Source of the DNA: Burkholderiales bacterium
GTDB lineage: Bacteria > Pseudomonadota > Gammaproteobacteria > Burkholderiales > CAIKXV01
Assembly (NCBI GenBank): GCA_014379045.1
Contig: JACMMK010000298.1
Coordinates: 1-6,676, forward strand
Direction of reading: 5' to 3'
DNA length: 6,676 bases
Under the pieces are notes generated by a model that was given only the letters and a program-made list of their open reading frames with translations, searched no databases and had not been told where the DNA came from. How positions within the stretch are numbered: position 1 is the stretch's first letter; every line of letters begins with the position of its first letter. Below, piece after piece: positions 1 through 6,119 of the stretch. Both the position numbers and the translations under genes were made by a program.

Positions 1-993
1 CTGACCCACGAGTGGACTCGTCGGCCCCGTGCCCTGGATCGTGTAGATCGGCGTCAGCGTCATCGGCGGCGCGATGACCTGGACCGTCACCGCGCAGTTG
101 GCGTTCTGCAGTTCGTTGTTCGAGAACGTGACGGTGAGCGGATAGCTGCCCTGCGCAACGCTGTCCGCGACCTCGATGCGCGCGGTCGCGCGGCCGCCGT
201 CGGCCGACGCCGGCATGATCGAGCCCAACGTGATCCCCGCTACCGCACCGCCGGTGATCGACGCGAAGTTCACGATGCTGTCGAAGTCAGTGGCCGACAC
301 CTGCGACGAGCCGGCGATGCCGACGACGGTGTTGAACGCCGGGCAGCTCGCGACAATCGGTTGATTGGGGTCGCAGGGGGCGAGCGGGGTGGCCGTGTTG
401 CGTGGGGCCGGCGGGAGGACCGTGAAGTCGGTGTTGTTGCTGTTGGCGTCGATACAGCCGTTGTTGTTGCGCAGTACGGCGGTCGTGTTCGCAGGTGCGG
501 CGGTCGGACCGGTGCCTTCGAAGCCGTTCGCCGTGCTGCCGTAGCCGACGAGATCTTCGAGCGAGCCGCCGGACGGGTTGGCGACGGTCAGTCCGACGGT
601 CGTGCGCACCAGGGCGACCTTGCCCGAGCCGGCGCCCATCAGTGAGGTGCCGGTTGCGTCCGGCGTCGGGAGGTTCTGGCTGCCGCCGCCGCCTGCCGCC
701 TGCTGCACGAGGTAGTACTGGCCCGGTTGCAGGGTGACGCTGGTCAGCGGGGTGACCGTCCACGCGGTGCCGGCCGCCGACGTGTGTTGCACCGACCAGC
801 CGTTCAAGGCGACCGGCGACGCGCCCGCGTTGAACAACTCGATGAAGTCGTTGCGCAGCGTCGCGCCGGAGTTACCGCCCCCGCCGTAGACCTGGCTGAC
901 CACGACCCCGCTGGGGGAAGCGCTGGCGGGGCCAGCCGCGGCGAACAGCCAGATGACGGCGGCGAACAGGCCGGCCAGTGCGCGTCGGTTCAT
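1..993 (-). CDS. Secreted ExeM/NucH-like extracellular nuclease, N-terminal part (runs off left edge)
   Basis: The reading frame is open for 331 codons from ATG at 993-991 to the left edge, so the C-terminus is missing. The start is supported by GAGGAA (1006-1001), 7 nt upstream. Residues 1-25 form a Sec signal peptide (MNRR n-region, hydrophobic core, probable cleavage after PASA). Residues about 27-155 look like a lamin-tail (LTD) domain: VVVSQVYGGGGNSG, then DFIELFN, NGWSVQ, and LQPGQYYLVQQ. A Cys-containing beta-rich stretch follows (C180 and three later Cys). Near residues 313-331 the motif TPIYTIQG...SPLVGQ appears. In ExeM/NucH-type secreted nucleases this marks the start of an OB-like domain that precedes the endonuclease/exonuclease/phosphatase catalytic domain, which would lie to the left of the window. 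Such proteins degrade extracellular DNA. The catalytic part is unseen, so another LTD-bearing secreted protein is possible. The gene is transcribed away from the secretion operon. Confidence 0.82.
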   Translation of the reverse strand, partial: MNRRALAGLFAAVIWLFAAAGPASASPSGVVVSQVYGGGGNSGATLRNDFIELFNAGASPVALNGWSVQHTSAAGTAWTVTPLTSVTLQPGQYYLVQQAAGGGGSQNLPTPDATGTSLMGAGSGKVALVRTTVGLTVANPSGGSLEDLVGYGSTANGFEGTGPTAAPANTTAVLRNNNGCIDANSNNTDFTVLPPAPRNTATPLAPCDPNQPIVASCPAFNTVVGIAGSSQVSATDFDSIVNFASITGGAVAGITLGSIMPASADGGRATARIEVADSVAQGSYPLTVTFSNNELQNANCAVTVQVIAPPMTLTPIYTIQGTGPTSPLVGQ

Positions 994-1063
994 TCGATTG
1001 TTCCTCGGGGTGTTCTTGGCTGGTTGTTCGTGTTGCGGGCTACGATCCACTCCGCGCGACTAG

Positions 1064-1091
1064 TCGATAGCAAGCGGTTTCCGCCTGTCTA
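1064..1091 (-). promoter_or_regulatory. Weak candidate promoter for the leftward nuclease-like gene
   Basis: On the minus strand TAGACA (1091-1086, 5 of 6 matches to the -35 consensus) is followed after 16 nt by TATCGA (1069-1064, 3 of 6), preceded by TG at the extended -10 position. The predicted transcript would have a leader of about 60 nt before the ATG at 993. The -35 box lies within the inverted repeat at 1082-1100. The -10 match is poor, so this is only a candidate. Confidence 0.25.
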
Positions 1092-1100
1092 AAGTAGGCG
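1082..1100. repeat. Inverted repeat CGCCT-N9-AGGCG
   Basis: Perfect 5-base arms (1082-1086 and 1096-1100) flank a 9-base centre. It overlaps the candidate -35 box of the leftward gene, a common operator position. The arms are short enough to occur by chance. Confidence 0.35.
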
Positions 1101-1142
1101 ATGCACATGACACCGGACGCCGTTGCAAGAGGCCGGGGAATG

Positions 1143-1154
1143 GTCCGTTCGGAC
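1143..1154. repeat. Inverted repeat GTCCG-TT-CGGAC
   Basis: Perfect 5-base arms flank a TT centre in the intergenic region, 3 nt before the TTGACG sequence (from 1157) that resembles a -35 box. It could be half of a regulator site or chance. Confidence 0.35.
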
Positions 1155-1178
1155 TATTGACGCCGATTGGTGCGGCGC

Positions 1179-1190
1179 GGAATGCATTCC
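1179..1190. repeat. 12-bp perfect palindrome GGAATGCATTCC
   Basis: This is a perfect palindrome with an AT-rich core in GC-rich surroundings, about 160 nt upstream of virB8. Its symmetry and position suit a binding site for a dimeric regulator. No second copy was noticed elsewhere in the window, and no regulator gene is visible. Confidence 0.4.
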
Positions 1191-1313
1191 ATGGAGCGGG
1201 CTGGCGCGGCGTCGGATTCGTCTTTGCCGACGACGGGAGCACACCGTTTCAGCCCCAACGCGCGATTCCCGCGCGCGCCCTGCGCTGCCAAGTTTTCGAT
1301 CATTGCGCTGTCG

Positions 1314-1327
1314 CCGCGAGATCGCGG
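1314..1327. repeat. Inverted repeat CCGCGA-GA-TCGCGG before virB8
   Basis: Six-base perfect arms flank a 2-base centre, ending 22 nt before the virB8 start codon and 12 nt before its AGGA ribosome binding site. It could be an operator or a hairpin in the leader. The arms are GC-rich, so chance is a real alternative. Confidence 0.35.
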
Positions 1328-1349
1328 TCAGTCTTGAACAGGACACCGC

Positions 1350-2060
1350 ATGTGGAAGGCGCTCCGGAAGGTCATCCTGCGCCGCGCCGGGCAGGACGCG
1401 GAGGCATCGCCGTCGGCGCCGCTGACTGCTTTCGAGCGCGCGCGCATCGAATGGTTCGAGCGCTACGGCTGTGCAATCGTCGAGCGCAACCGGATGTTCG
1501 TCGGCTGGGTGCTCACCACCGCTGCATTGCTCGCCGCCTGCGTCGCACTCGTCGTTCTGATGCCGCTGAAAACGGTCGAGCCGTTCATCGTCCGCGTCGC
1601 CGACAACGGCCTGGCGATCGCCGATCGGGCCGCGGCACAGCATTACCGCCCGGGGCGCGCAGAACGCACGTACTTCGTTTCGCGCTGGGTGCAGCAGGTG
1701 CTGACGATGGATCCCTACCTGACCGAGCGCCAGCTCGCCGAGGCCTACCGGATGACGTCGGGCCTCGCCACGCAGCAGATGCTCGACTGGATGCGCGCCG
1801 ACAAACCGATCGAGCGATTGAAGAAGGATTCCGGTCTCAATCGATCGGTGTCGATCATCACCGTGGCGCCGCTCGACGACAGTGTGCTGCAGGTGCGGGT
1901 ACGTGCGGAGACGCGGTCGCTGAGTTCCCCGGCGCAGGTGAAGACGTTTCAGGTCACCGTGCACTACGCGATCGTGCCCCCGAAAACCGAGGCCGAAATC
2001 ATCCAGAATCCCATCGGCCTCTATGTGACCCGTTTCAATATCGCCGAGGAGCTTTCGTGA
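1350..2060 (+). CDS. virB8: VirB8/TrbF-like inner-membrane component of a type IV secretion system
   Basis: This 236-residue protein matches the usual VirB8/TrbF length and plan. A cytoplasmic N-terminus contains WFERYG...VERNRM (about residues 35-49), a single transmembrane helix spans about residues 49-72, and a periplasmic domain follows. Near the C-terminus the sequence IIQNPIGLYVTRFNIAEEL carries the NPxGL motif conserved in VirB8 proteins. In known systems VirB8 is a bitopic assembly factor in the inner membrane that contacts VirB9, VirB10 and other subunits. ATG at 1350 is chosen because AGGA (1340-1343) lies 6 nt upstream and the hydrophobic and charged segments are then in their usual places. 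It is the first gene of the operon. Its TGA overlaps the GTG of the next gene by 4 bases, which implies translational coupling. TrbF and VirB8 are the same broad family; the choice of name is not resolved here. Confidence 0.9.
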   Translation: MWKALRKVILRRAGQDAEASPSAPLTAFERARIEWFERYGCAIVERNRMFVGWVLTTAALLAACVALVVLMPLKTVEPFIVRVADNGLAIADRAAAQHYRPGRAERTYFVSRWVQQVLTMDPYLTERQLAEAYRMTSGLATQQMLDWMRADKPIERLKKDSGLNRSVSIITVAPLDDSVLQVRVRAETRSLSSPAQVKTFQVTVHYAIVPPKTEAEIIQNPIGLYVTRFNIAEELS

Positions 2061-2902
2061 GTGGCCTCGGGCGACTGCGGTCGATCGCGCTCACGTTCGT
2101 CGCGATGAGCCTCGCGCCGAGCGCACTCGCCCAGCAGGCGCCGGTGCCGATGCCGCAGGACACGCGGCTCGTCGTGTTCCGCTACGACGCGAACGACTCG
2201 TATCTGATCCTGACTCGCCCGGGTGCGGTGACTCATCTCGCGCTGGATCCCGACGAGAGCGTGGTCGCTCTAGCGCTTGGCGATACCGTGCAATGGATCG
2301 TGCAGGACAAGGGTCCGCACGTATTCGTCAAGCCGATCAGATCCGATCTGTTCACCAGTGGCACCCTGGTAACCAACCGTCGCGCCTATCAGCTGGCGTT
2401 TCGCAGTTCCCCCGAGGGCGGTACCTGGTACCAGCGCGTGAGTTGGGCGCACCCCGAACTGGTCGCGATCGCGCGCGACGCCGAAACGAACCGCGCGAAG
2501 CTCGAAGACGAGGCCCGCCGGATGCGCGAGGCGCAGACCGTCGCCCAGCGGCTGCCGCTCGAAAGACTCAACTTCGCCTACGCGATCCGCGGGCAGGGGC
2601 GGTTCAGACCGGCTCAAGTGCTGGACGATGGTCGGTTCACGTATATCCGCCTGCCCGCGGCGTTACCCGAAATGCCTGCGCTGTTCGTGCTCGGGGAAAA
2701 CGGCGAAGGTGAGCTGGTCAACTACACGATGCGCGGCGAGTTCCTGGTCGTACAGCGCCTCGCCGATCGGTTCACGCTGCGGCTGGGTCGCGCCGAGGTC
2801 ACGATCGAAAGAGAGCGCGCGGTCGATGGATCGACGTCGTCGCGCCGGGGATGGCCTGCTGCGGGGGGCGAGCCGAGCGCGAGCGAGGCGGCAGCACAAT
2901 GA
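2057..2902 (+). CDS. virB9: VirB9/TrbG-like outer-membrane core component of a type IV secretion system
   Basis: The protein has 281 residues, starting at GTG 2057 inside the virB8 stop (GTGA). The start is supported by GAGGAG (2046-2051), 5 nt upstream, and by the signal peptide it produces (residues 1-25, cleavage after SALA). Frame 2 stays open far upstream into virB8, but that is a chance extension. The N-terminal domain (about 36-150) has the VirB9/CagX pattern: RLVVFRYDANDSYLI, a GD-W motif (LGDTVQWIV), VFVKP, and TNRRAYQL. A charged helical linker (about 140-168) precedes the C-terminal domain from L171: FAYAIRG, DDGRFTYIRLP (190-200), PALFVLGENGEGELVNY, GEFLVVQRL and RFTLRLG. In known systems this domain packs against VirB10 and VirB7 in the outer-membrane ring. 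No VirB7 lipoprotein gene is visible nearby. The last 25 or so residues are Ser/Ala/Gly-rich and probably disordered. Confidence 0.9.
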   Translation: MSGLGRLRSIALTFVAMSLAPSALAQQAPVPMPQDTRLVVFRYDANDSYLILTRPGAVTHLALDPDESVVALALGDTVQWIVQDKGPHVFVKPIRSDLFTSGTLVTNRRAYQLAFRSSPEGGTWYQRVSWAHPELVAIARDAETNRAKLEDEARRMREAQTVAQRLPLERLNFAYAIRGQGRFRPAQVLDDGRFTYIRLPAALPEMPALFVLGENGEGELVNYTMRGEFLVVQRLADRFTLRLGRAEVTIERERAVDGSTSSRRGWPAAGGEPSASEAAAQ

Positions 2903-4500
2903 CGCTCCAGGCGCCCGGGTCGGGCGCTCCACGACCCGGGGAGTTCGCGCCCAGCGGTGAAGCGTCGAGCTTCAGTATCGACGATCTCATCCAGCACGAT
3001 GGGCGGGGCCCGAACGGAGCTCGCGACGACCGCGCCCTGGATCTGGATCGGCCACACGCCTTTCCGCCCGGCCGCACGCTGCCGCGACGGGATCTGCACT
3101 GGTGGCTCGGCGCTGCAGTGATCGCGCTCGCGTTGCCGCTGCTTCTATGGCAGGCGTTCAGCCAGGAATCCGATGATCGCGCGGCGCGTCGCGAGACGTC
3201 GACCCGACGCGAGGTCGCACAGGTGCGTCCACCGGAGTCGACCACCGCACTCGAACGTACGATCCGCGAGCAGGTCGAAGCGGTCAGACCCGTCGTTCCA
3301 TCCTTGCCTGCGCTGGGGCACCAAGGCCGCAACGCCGGTGACCTCGGCAACGAGGGGCCCGTGATGACCGCTTTGACGCCGTCGCGCGCGGTGCCGGATC
3401 CTGCAGGCTCTGGTCGCGGTGTGCCGCCGCTTCCGGCTGGGTTTCCGTTGGGTGCCGGGGGCGTGGGCCAGGCGCCCCCTCCCAACGACGTCGACGCTCG
3501 CCTCCTGCGTCTGGCGGTCGAGTCGGATCGTCGCCAGGCCGATGCGCTTGGCAGTCCGATTCTGGCGCTCGGCGCGGCGGGTGCAGGCGGGTCGTCGGCG
3601 CTGCCCGGCCATCGGGTGGGGGCAGTCGGGCTCGATGGCGCATTGTCAGCAATTGCGGCGGGTTTGCAGCCTTCGAGCGGTTCGATCGGCGAGCGCTTGA
3701 CCGGAGCCGCGCAGGCCGCGACTACGGATCCTGGACTGGGGCAGTTGCTTGCGCGTTGGCGTGCGTCGAGCGCGACCGGCGAGCCCTCCGGGTCCACCAC
3801 CGTGCACGCGGACCGCCGGTGGCTCGAGCAGGCGCAAACGAGCTCAGCAACCCGCGCGGCCGCGGCGCTGACCGCACGTCCGGCGCCCGGCGCGCATGTG
3901 GTGCTGCAGGGGACCGTCGTGCCCGCGGTGCTGCTGACTGAAATCAACAGCGACCTCCCGGGACCCCTCACCGCCCAGGTGACGCAGGATGTCTGGGATT
4001 CCATCGACAGTCGCTATCTGCTGATCCCTCGTGGCGCCCGGCTTATCGGCGAGTACAACGCTGACGTGCGTCCCGGACAGGAGCGCGTCCTCGCCGCGTT
4101 CAGTCGGCTGATTCTGCCGGGGGGCGCGAGTGTCGATCTGCTAGGGATGCAGGCGGCCGATGCGCAGGGTCGAAGCGGGCTCAACGACCGCGTGGACCGT
4201 CACTTCTGGCAGATGTTCGGGTCGAGTTTCATGATCGCCGGCCTGGCGTCTTTGCTACAGCGCAATGAGACCCCGGGAACCGTCGTGGTAGTTCCCGGCG
4301 CAGGCGCAGGAACGGGCGCAGGGCTGTCGTCCGCCGCGGGAACCGTGCTGGTCGAAACGGCCCGAAGCGTCCTCGGACGGACCCGCAACCTGCCCCCGAC
4401 GTTAATCATTCGTCAGGGACACCGTTTCGTTCTCACAGTTCAGCGTGATTTCTTGGTGATTCCGTCAGACGCTGGCAGGATGCGGGAAGAATCTCGCTAA
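2899..4500 (+). CDS. virB10: VirB10/TrbI-like envelope-spanning type IV secretion protein
   Basis: The protein has 533 residues. ATG 2899 overlaps the virB9 stop (ATGA), matching the coupling upstream; an earlier in-frame ATG at 2851 lies inside virB9 and is not preferred. A cytoplasmic tail (1-67) includes a short acidic segment FSIDDLI. One transmembrane helix (residues about 68-87, WWLGAAVIALALPLLLW) is followed by a long Pro/Gly/Ala-rich periplasmic region (about 88-325). The VirB10/TrbI beta-barrel domain occupies about 330-525: VVLQGTVVPAVLLTEINSDL, LLIPRGARLIGEY (374-386), a FSRLILPGG strand, the QGRSGLNDRVDRHFW segment, a hydrophobic antenna-like stretch MFGSSFMIAGLASLL, and the closing PPTLIIRQGHRF...QRDFLVIP. 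VirB10 spans both membranes and links inner-membrane energy to outer-membrane gating. The linker is longer than in many VirB10 proteins, and a Gly/Ala-rich loop (residues about 466-480) follows the antenna-like stretch. Confidence 0.92.
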   Translation: MTLQAPGSGAPRPGEFAPSGEASSFSIDDLIQHDGRGPNGARDDRALDLDRPHAFPPGRTLPRRDLHWWLGAAVIALALPLLLWQAFSQESDDRAARRETSTRREVAQVRPPESTTALERTIREQVEAVRPVVPSLPALGHQGRNAGDLGNEGPVMTALTPSRAVPDPAGSGRGVPPLPAGFPLGAGGVGQAPPPNDVDARLLRLAVESDRRQADALGSPILALGAAGAGGSSALPGHRVGAVGLDGALSAIAAGLQPSSGSIGERLTGAAQAATTDPGLGQLLARWRASSATGEPSGSTTVHADRRWLEQAQTSSATRAAAALTARPAPGAHVVLQGTVVPAVLLTEINSDLPGPLTAQVTQDVWDSIDSRYLLIPRGARLIGEYNADVRPGQERVLAAFSRLILPGGASVDLLGMQAADAQGRSGLNDRVDRHFWQMFGSSFMIAGLASLLQRNETPGTVVVVPGAGAGTGAGLSSAAGTVLVETARSVLGRTRNLPPTLIIRQGHRFVLTVQRDFLVIPSDAGRMREESR

Positions 4501-4521
4501 ACGCAAAATCGGATCCTGCTT

Positions 4522-6099
4522 ATGCCCTCCCTGCTTCTGCGATCTTCCGGTCGAGTTTCGGTGTACGGACGACGTCACTCGGCGCTTAGCGTTTGGCTGC
4601 TGTGGCTGCTCGTGTCGAGTGCCATCGCTGCAGCGCCTGCTACACGACCGCTGGATTTCAGTTATCGCGTGCTGGGCACGGCGTTTGCCATCGGCGTGGT
4701 GTTCGACGACGGTCGCGAGGTGTTCATCCAGCCGGTTGATCCCACGCTCGCCGCGAAGCTGCATATCGACGATGCGCCGTATGCAGTGCAGGGGCCGTAT
4801 CTGGTCGTGCGCGGACTCACCAACCGCGTGACGGTCAATCTCGACGGCATCCGTGGCAAGGCGGTATCGATCGAGTACACCGGCGCGACCAGGGCGGAGA
4901 CCGTCGCCCGCGAATGCACGATTCGCGCGCGCGAAACCGGTCTTCGGGCGACCGTGCAGTTCGAGACCGGCTCGGTGCGCACCGAACCCGGCGCGCTCGA
5001 CCAAGTGTCGCGAATGCTCGCCCATTCGCGCGACACCGAGCGCGTCACGCTCGTCGCCTACGCCGACCGTCCTGAGTCCGCGCTCGCGAAACGCAGAAGT
5101 GCGCGCGTGCGCGAACTGCTGGTCGCCGGAGGCATCACCGTGGACGTGATCGAGCAGCGCGTGAGGTCGCCTGCAGCCTCGAGCCTCGACGTGATCGTAA
5201 TGCGACGGTCGGTCGATGGGTGTGACGCTTCGCTGCTTGCGAAATCGGTGGGACGCGTCGCGCATGGTTCGGAAGGCTTTTTGACGACGTCGACCGCGGT
5301 TGTGCAAAACGCCTCGATGACAAACGCGGGTTCAATAGCACGGACGGCGCCGACCTCGGCAACTGTTTCCGGCACCGCCGTGGCGCCGCCGAGCCTGGGC
5401 GCGATCGCGGTAACGTCAGCGCCAACGAGCGCATCGAAGACCGCGGAATCGACTGCGGCAGTGCCCGCTGCTTCGGCAGACGTGTTGGCCGACGTGTCGC
5501 GCGTGCACGCCGCGATGGCTCCCGCGCTCGAACAGGCCATCAGCGCCAATCGCGAGCTTGCCCGACCGGTCAGCGACGACGAGCGGCGCAAGGCGGTGCA
5601 GCAGATCATGCAGTTGGCGGCACAGGGACGCATCACAGATCAGATCGCGGCCGCGCTCGTCGTCGCGGCCGCGCGTGCACCGGCACCGGCGTTATCGGCG
5701 ACGCAGATGCACGCGGCCCTCGCCGTAACGTCGCCGGCACCCGCACTGTTATCGCCAACAGCACTGTTGCCGCGCGCTGCACCCGCGGCGCAGGGTGAAG
5801 GCGCGGGCGAGGCCCCGATCGGCGCCACGGCGCCATCGGAAAAACCCCGCGAGCGAGCGTCGGCGCCATTGCGCCTGATGTTCTTGCCCAATACGACCGT
5901 GCAGGCGACTTTGCGCACCTTTCTTCATGGGCAGGGTCTCGACGTGGAGTTCAGGGCGATGCCGCTCCTGATGGTTGAAGAAGTGGCTGAAGTGAACGGA
6001 GCCGATGTGCGCGAAGTCCTGCGCAAGGCGCTCGTTCGGTTGGGTCTGCGCGGAGAAATCCAGGGTAATCGACTGTTGGTGGTCGAACTCGCGAACTAG
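4522..6099 (+). CDS. Three-domain periplasmic protein: VirB9 C-terminal-like, OmpA-like, and TcpQ/STN-like
   Basis: This 525-residue protein starts 21 nt after virB10. The signal peptide core WLLWLLVSSAIAAA lies at about 25-38. The n-region is long, and a GTG at 4561 would give a more usual length; the Shine-Dalgarno signal is weak for both. Residues about 44-122 resemble the VirB9 C-terminal domain: LDFSYRVLG, FDDGREVFIQP (61-71), GPYLVVRGL (91-99), RVTVNL. These line up with FAYAIRG, DDGRFTYIRLP, GEFLVVQRL and RFTLRL in the neighbouring virB9. Residues about 144-215 are OmpA-like: VQFETGS, AYAD (D182), LAKRRSARVRELLVAGGI (R192), suggesting peptidoglycan binding. An Ala/Ser/Thr-rich linker with a helical segment (about 319-385) follows. 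The C-terminus (448-525) fits a TcpQ/STN-like, secretin N0-type fold: PLRLMFLPNTTVQATLRTFL, VNGADVREVLRKAL, ending GNRLLVVE. It probably bridges the VirB core, the cell wall and the secretin encoded next. The whole combination was not recognised as a named family. Confidence 0.8.
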   Translation: MPSLLLRSSGRVSVYGRRHSALSVWLLWLLVSSAIAAAPATRPLDFSYRVLGTAFAIGVVFDDGREVFIQPVDPTLAAKLHIDDAPYAVQGPYLVVRGLTNRVTVNLDGIRGKAVSIEYTGATRAETVARECTIRARETGLRATVQFETGSVRTEPGALDQVSRMLAHSRDTERVTLVAYADRPESALAKRRSARVRELLVAGGITVDVIEQRVRSPAASSLDVIVMRRSVDGCDASLLAKSVGRVAHGSEGFLTTSTAVVQNASMTNAGSIARTAPTSATVSGTAVAPPSLGAIAVTSAPTSASKTAESTAAVPAASADVLADVSRVHAAMAPALEQAISANRELARPVSDDERRKAVQQIMQLAAQGRITDQIAAALVVAAARAPAPALSATQMHAALAVTSPAPALLSPTALLPRAAPAAQGEGAGEAPIGATAPSEKPRERASAPLRLMFLPNTTVQATLRTFLHGQGLDVEFRAMPLLMVEEVAEVNGADVREVLRKALVRLGLRGEIQGNRLLVVELAN

Positions 6100-6109
6100 C
6101 ACCACTCTT

Positions 6110-6116
6110 GGGGGAA
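6110..6116 (+). promoter_or_regulatory. Ribosome binding site for the secretin gene, two possible starts
   Basis: GGGGGAA lies 3 nt before ATG 6120 and 9 nt before a second in-frame ATG at 6126. Counting from the GGGGG core, the spacing to the first ATG is 5 nt, so both starts are workable. They differ only by two residues in the signal peptide. Confidence 0.5.
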
Positions 6117-6119
6117 CCG

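Larger units (their letters stand above)
994..1349. other. Divergent intergenic region, 356 bp, no convincing gene
   Basis: This stretch separates the leftward nuclease-like gene from the rightward virB8 operon, so it should carry promoters for both. Open frames within it (for example plus 1123-1425 and minus 1242-1060) give Arg/Ser-rich peptides with no recognisable motif and no good ribosome binding site, and are taken as chance frames of GC-rich DNA. It contains four short inverted repeats (1082-1100, 1143-1154, 1179-1190, 1314-1327), listed separately. No clear sigma-70 promoter for virB8 was found: TTGACG at 1157-1162 resembles a -35 box, but nothing like a -10 box lies 16-18 nt downstream. 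No Rho-independent terminator was seen. Confidence 0.6.

Noticed and set aside
1123..1425. Small plus-strand open frame in the intergenic region, running into virB8
   Set aside because: There is no good ribosome binding site, the composition is Arg/Ser-rich, and most of its end overlaps virB8 in another frame.
1089..1964. Minus-strand open frame of 291 codons opposite virB8
   Set aside because: The product is Arg/His-rich with no motif, and it lies antisense to a well-supported virB8.
1157..2056. Long in-frame upstream extension of the virB9 frame, giving a 581-residue protein
   Set aside because: The upstream part overlaps virB8 in another frame, is Arg/Ala-rich without motifs, and the GTG at 2057 has a good ribosome binding site and yields a proper signal peptide.
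2799..4004. Minus-strand open frame of 401 codons opposite virB10
   Set aside because: It is a shadow frame of GC-rich coding DNA; the plus strand encodes clear VirB10 motifs, and the minus product is Ser/Arg/Pro-rich without recognisable domains.
5645..5674. Two 12-bp direct repeats TCGCGGCCGCGC with an 18-bp period, considered as an iteron-like site
   Set aside because: The period is a multiple of three and the repeats encode repeated Ala-rich residues (IAAALVVAAAR), so low-complexity coding explains them.
5815..5844. Strong hairpin (CCGATCGGCGCC, AC, GGCGCCATCGG) followed by AAAAA, considered as a terminator
   Set aside because: It is inside the Ala-rich linker of a coding gene, is followed by A rather than T on the plus strand, and has no T-run after it on the minus strand.
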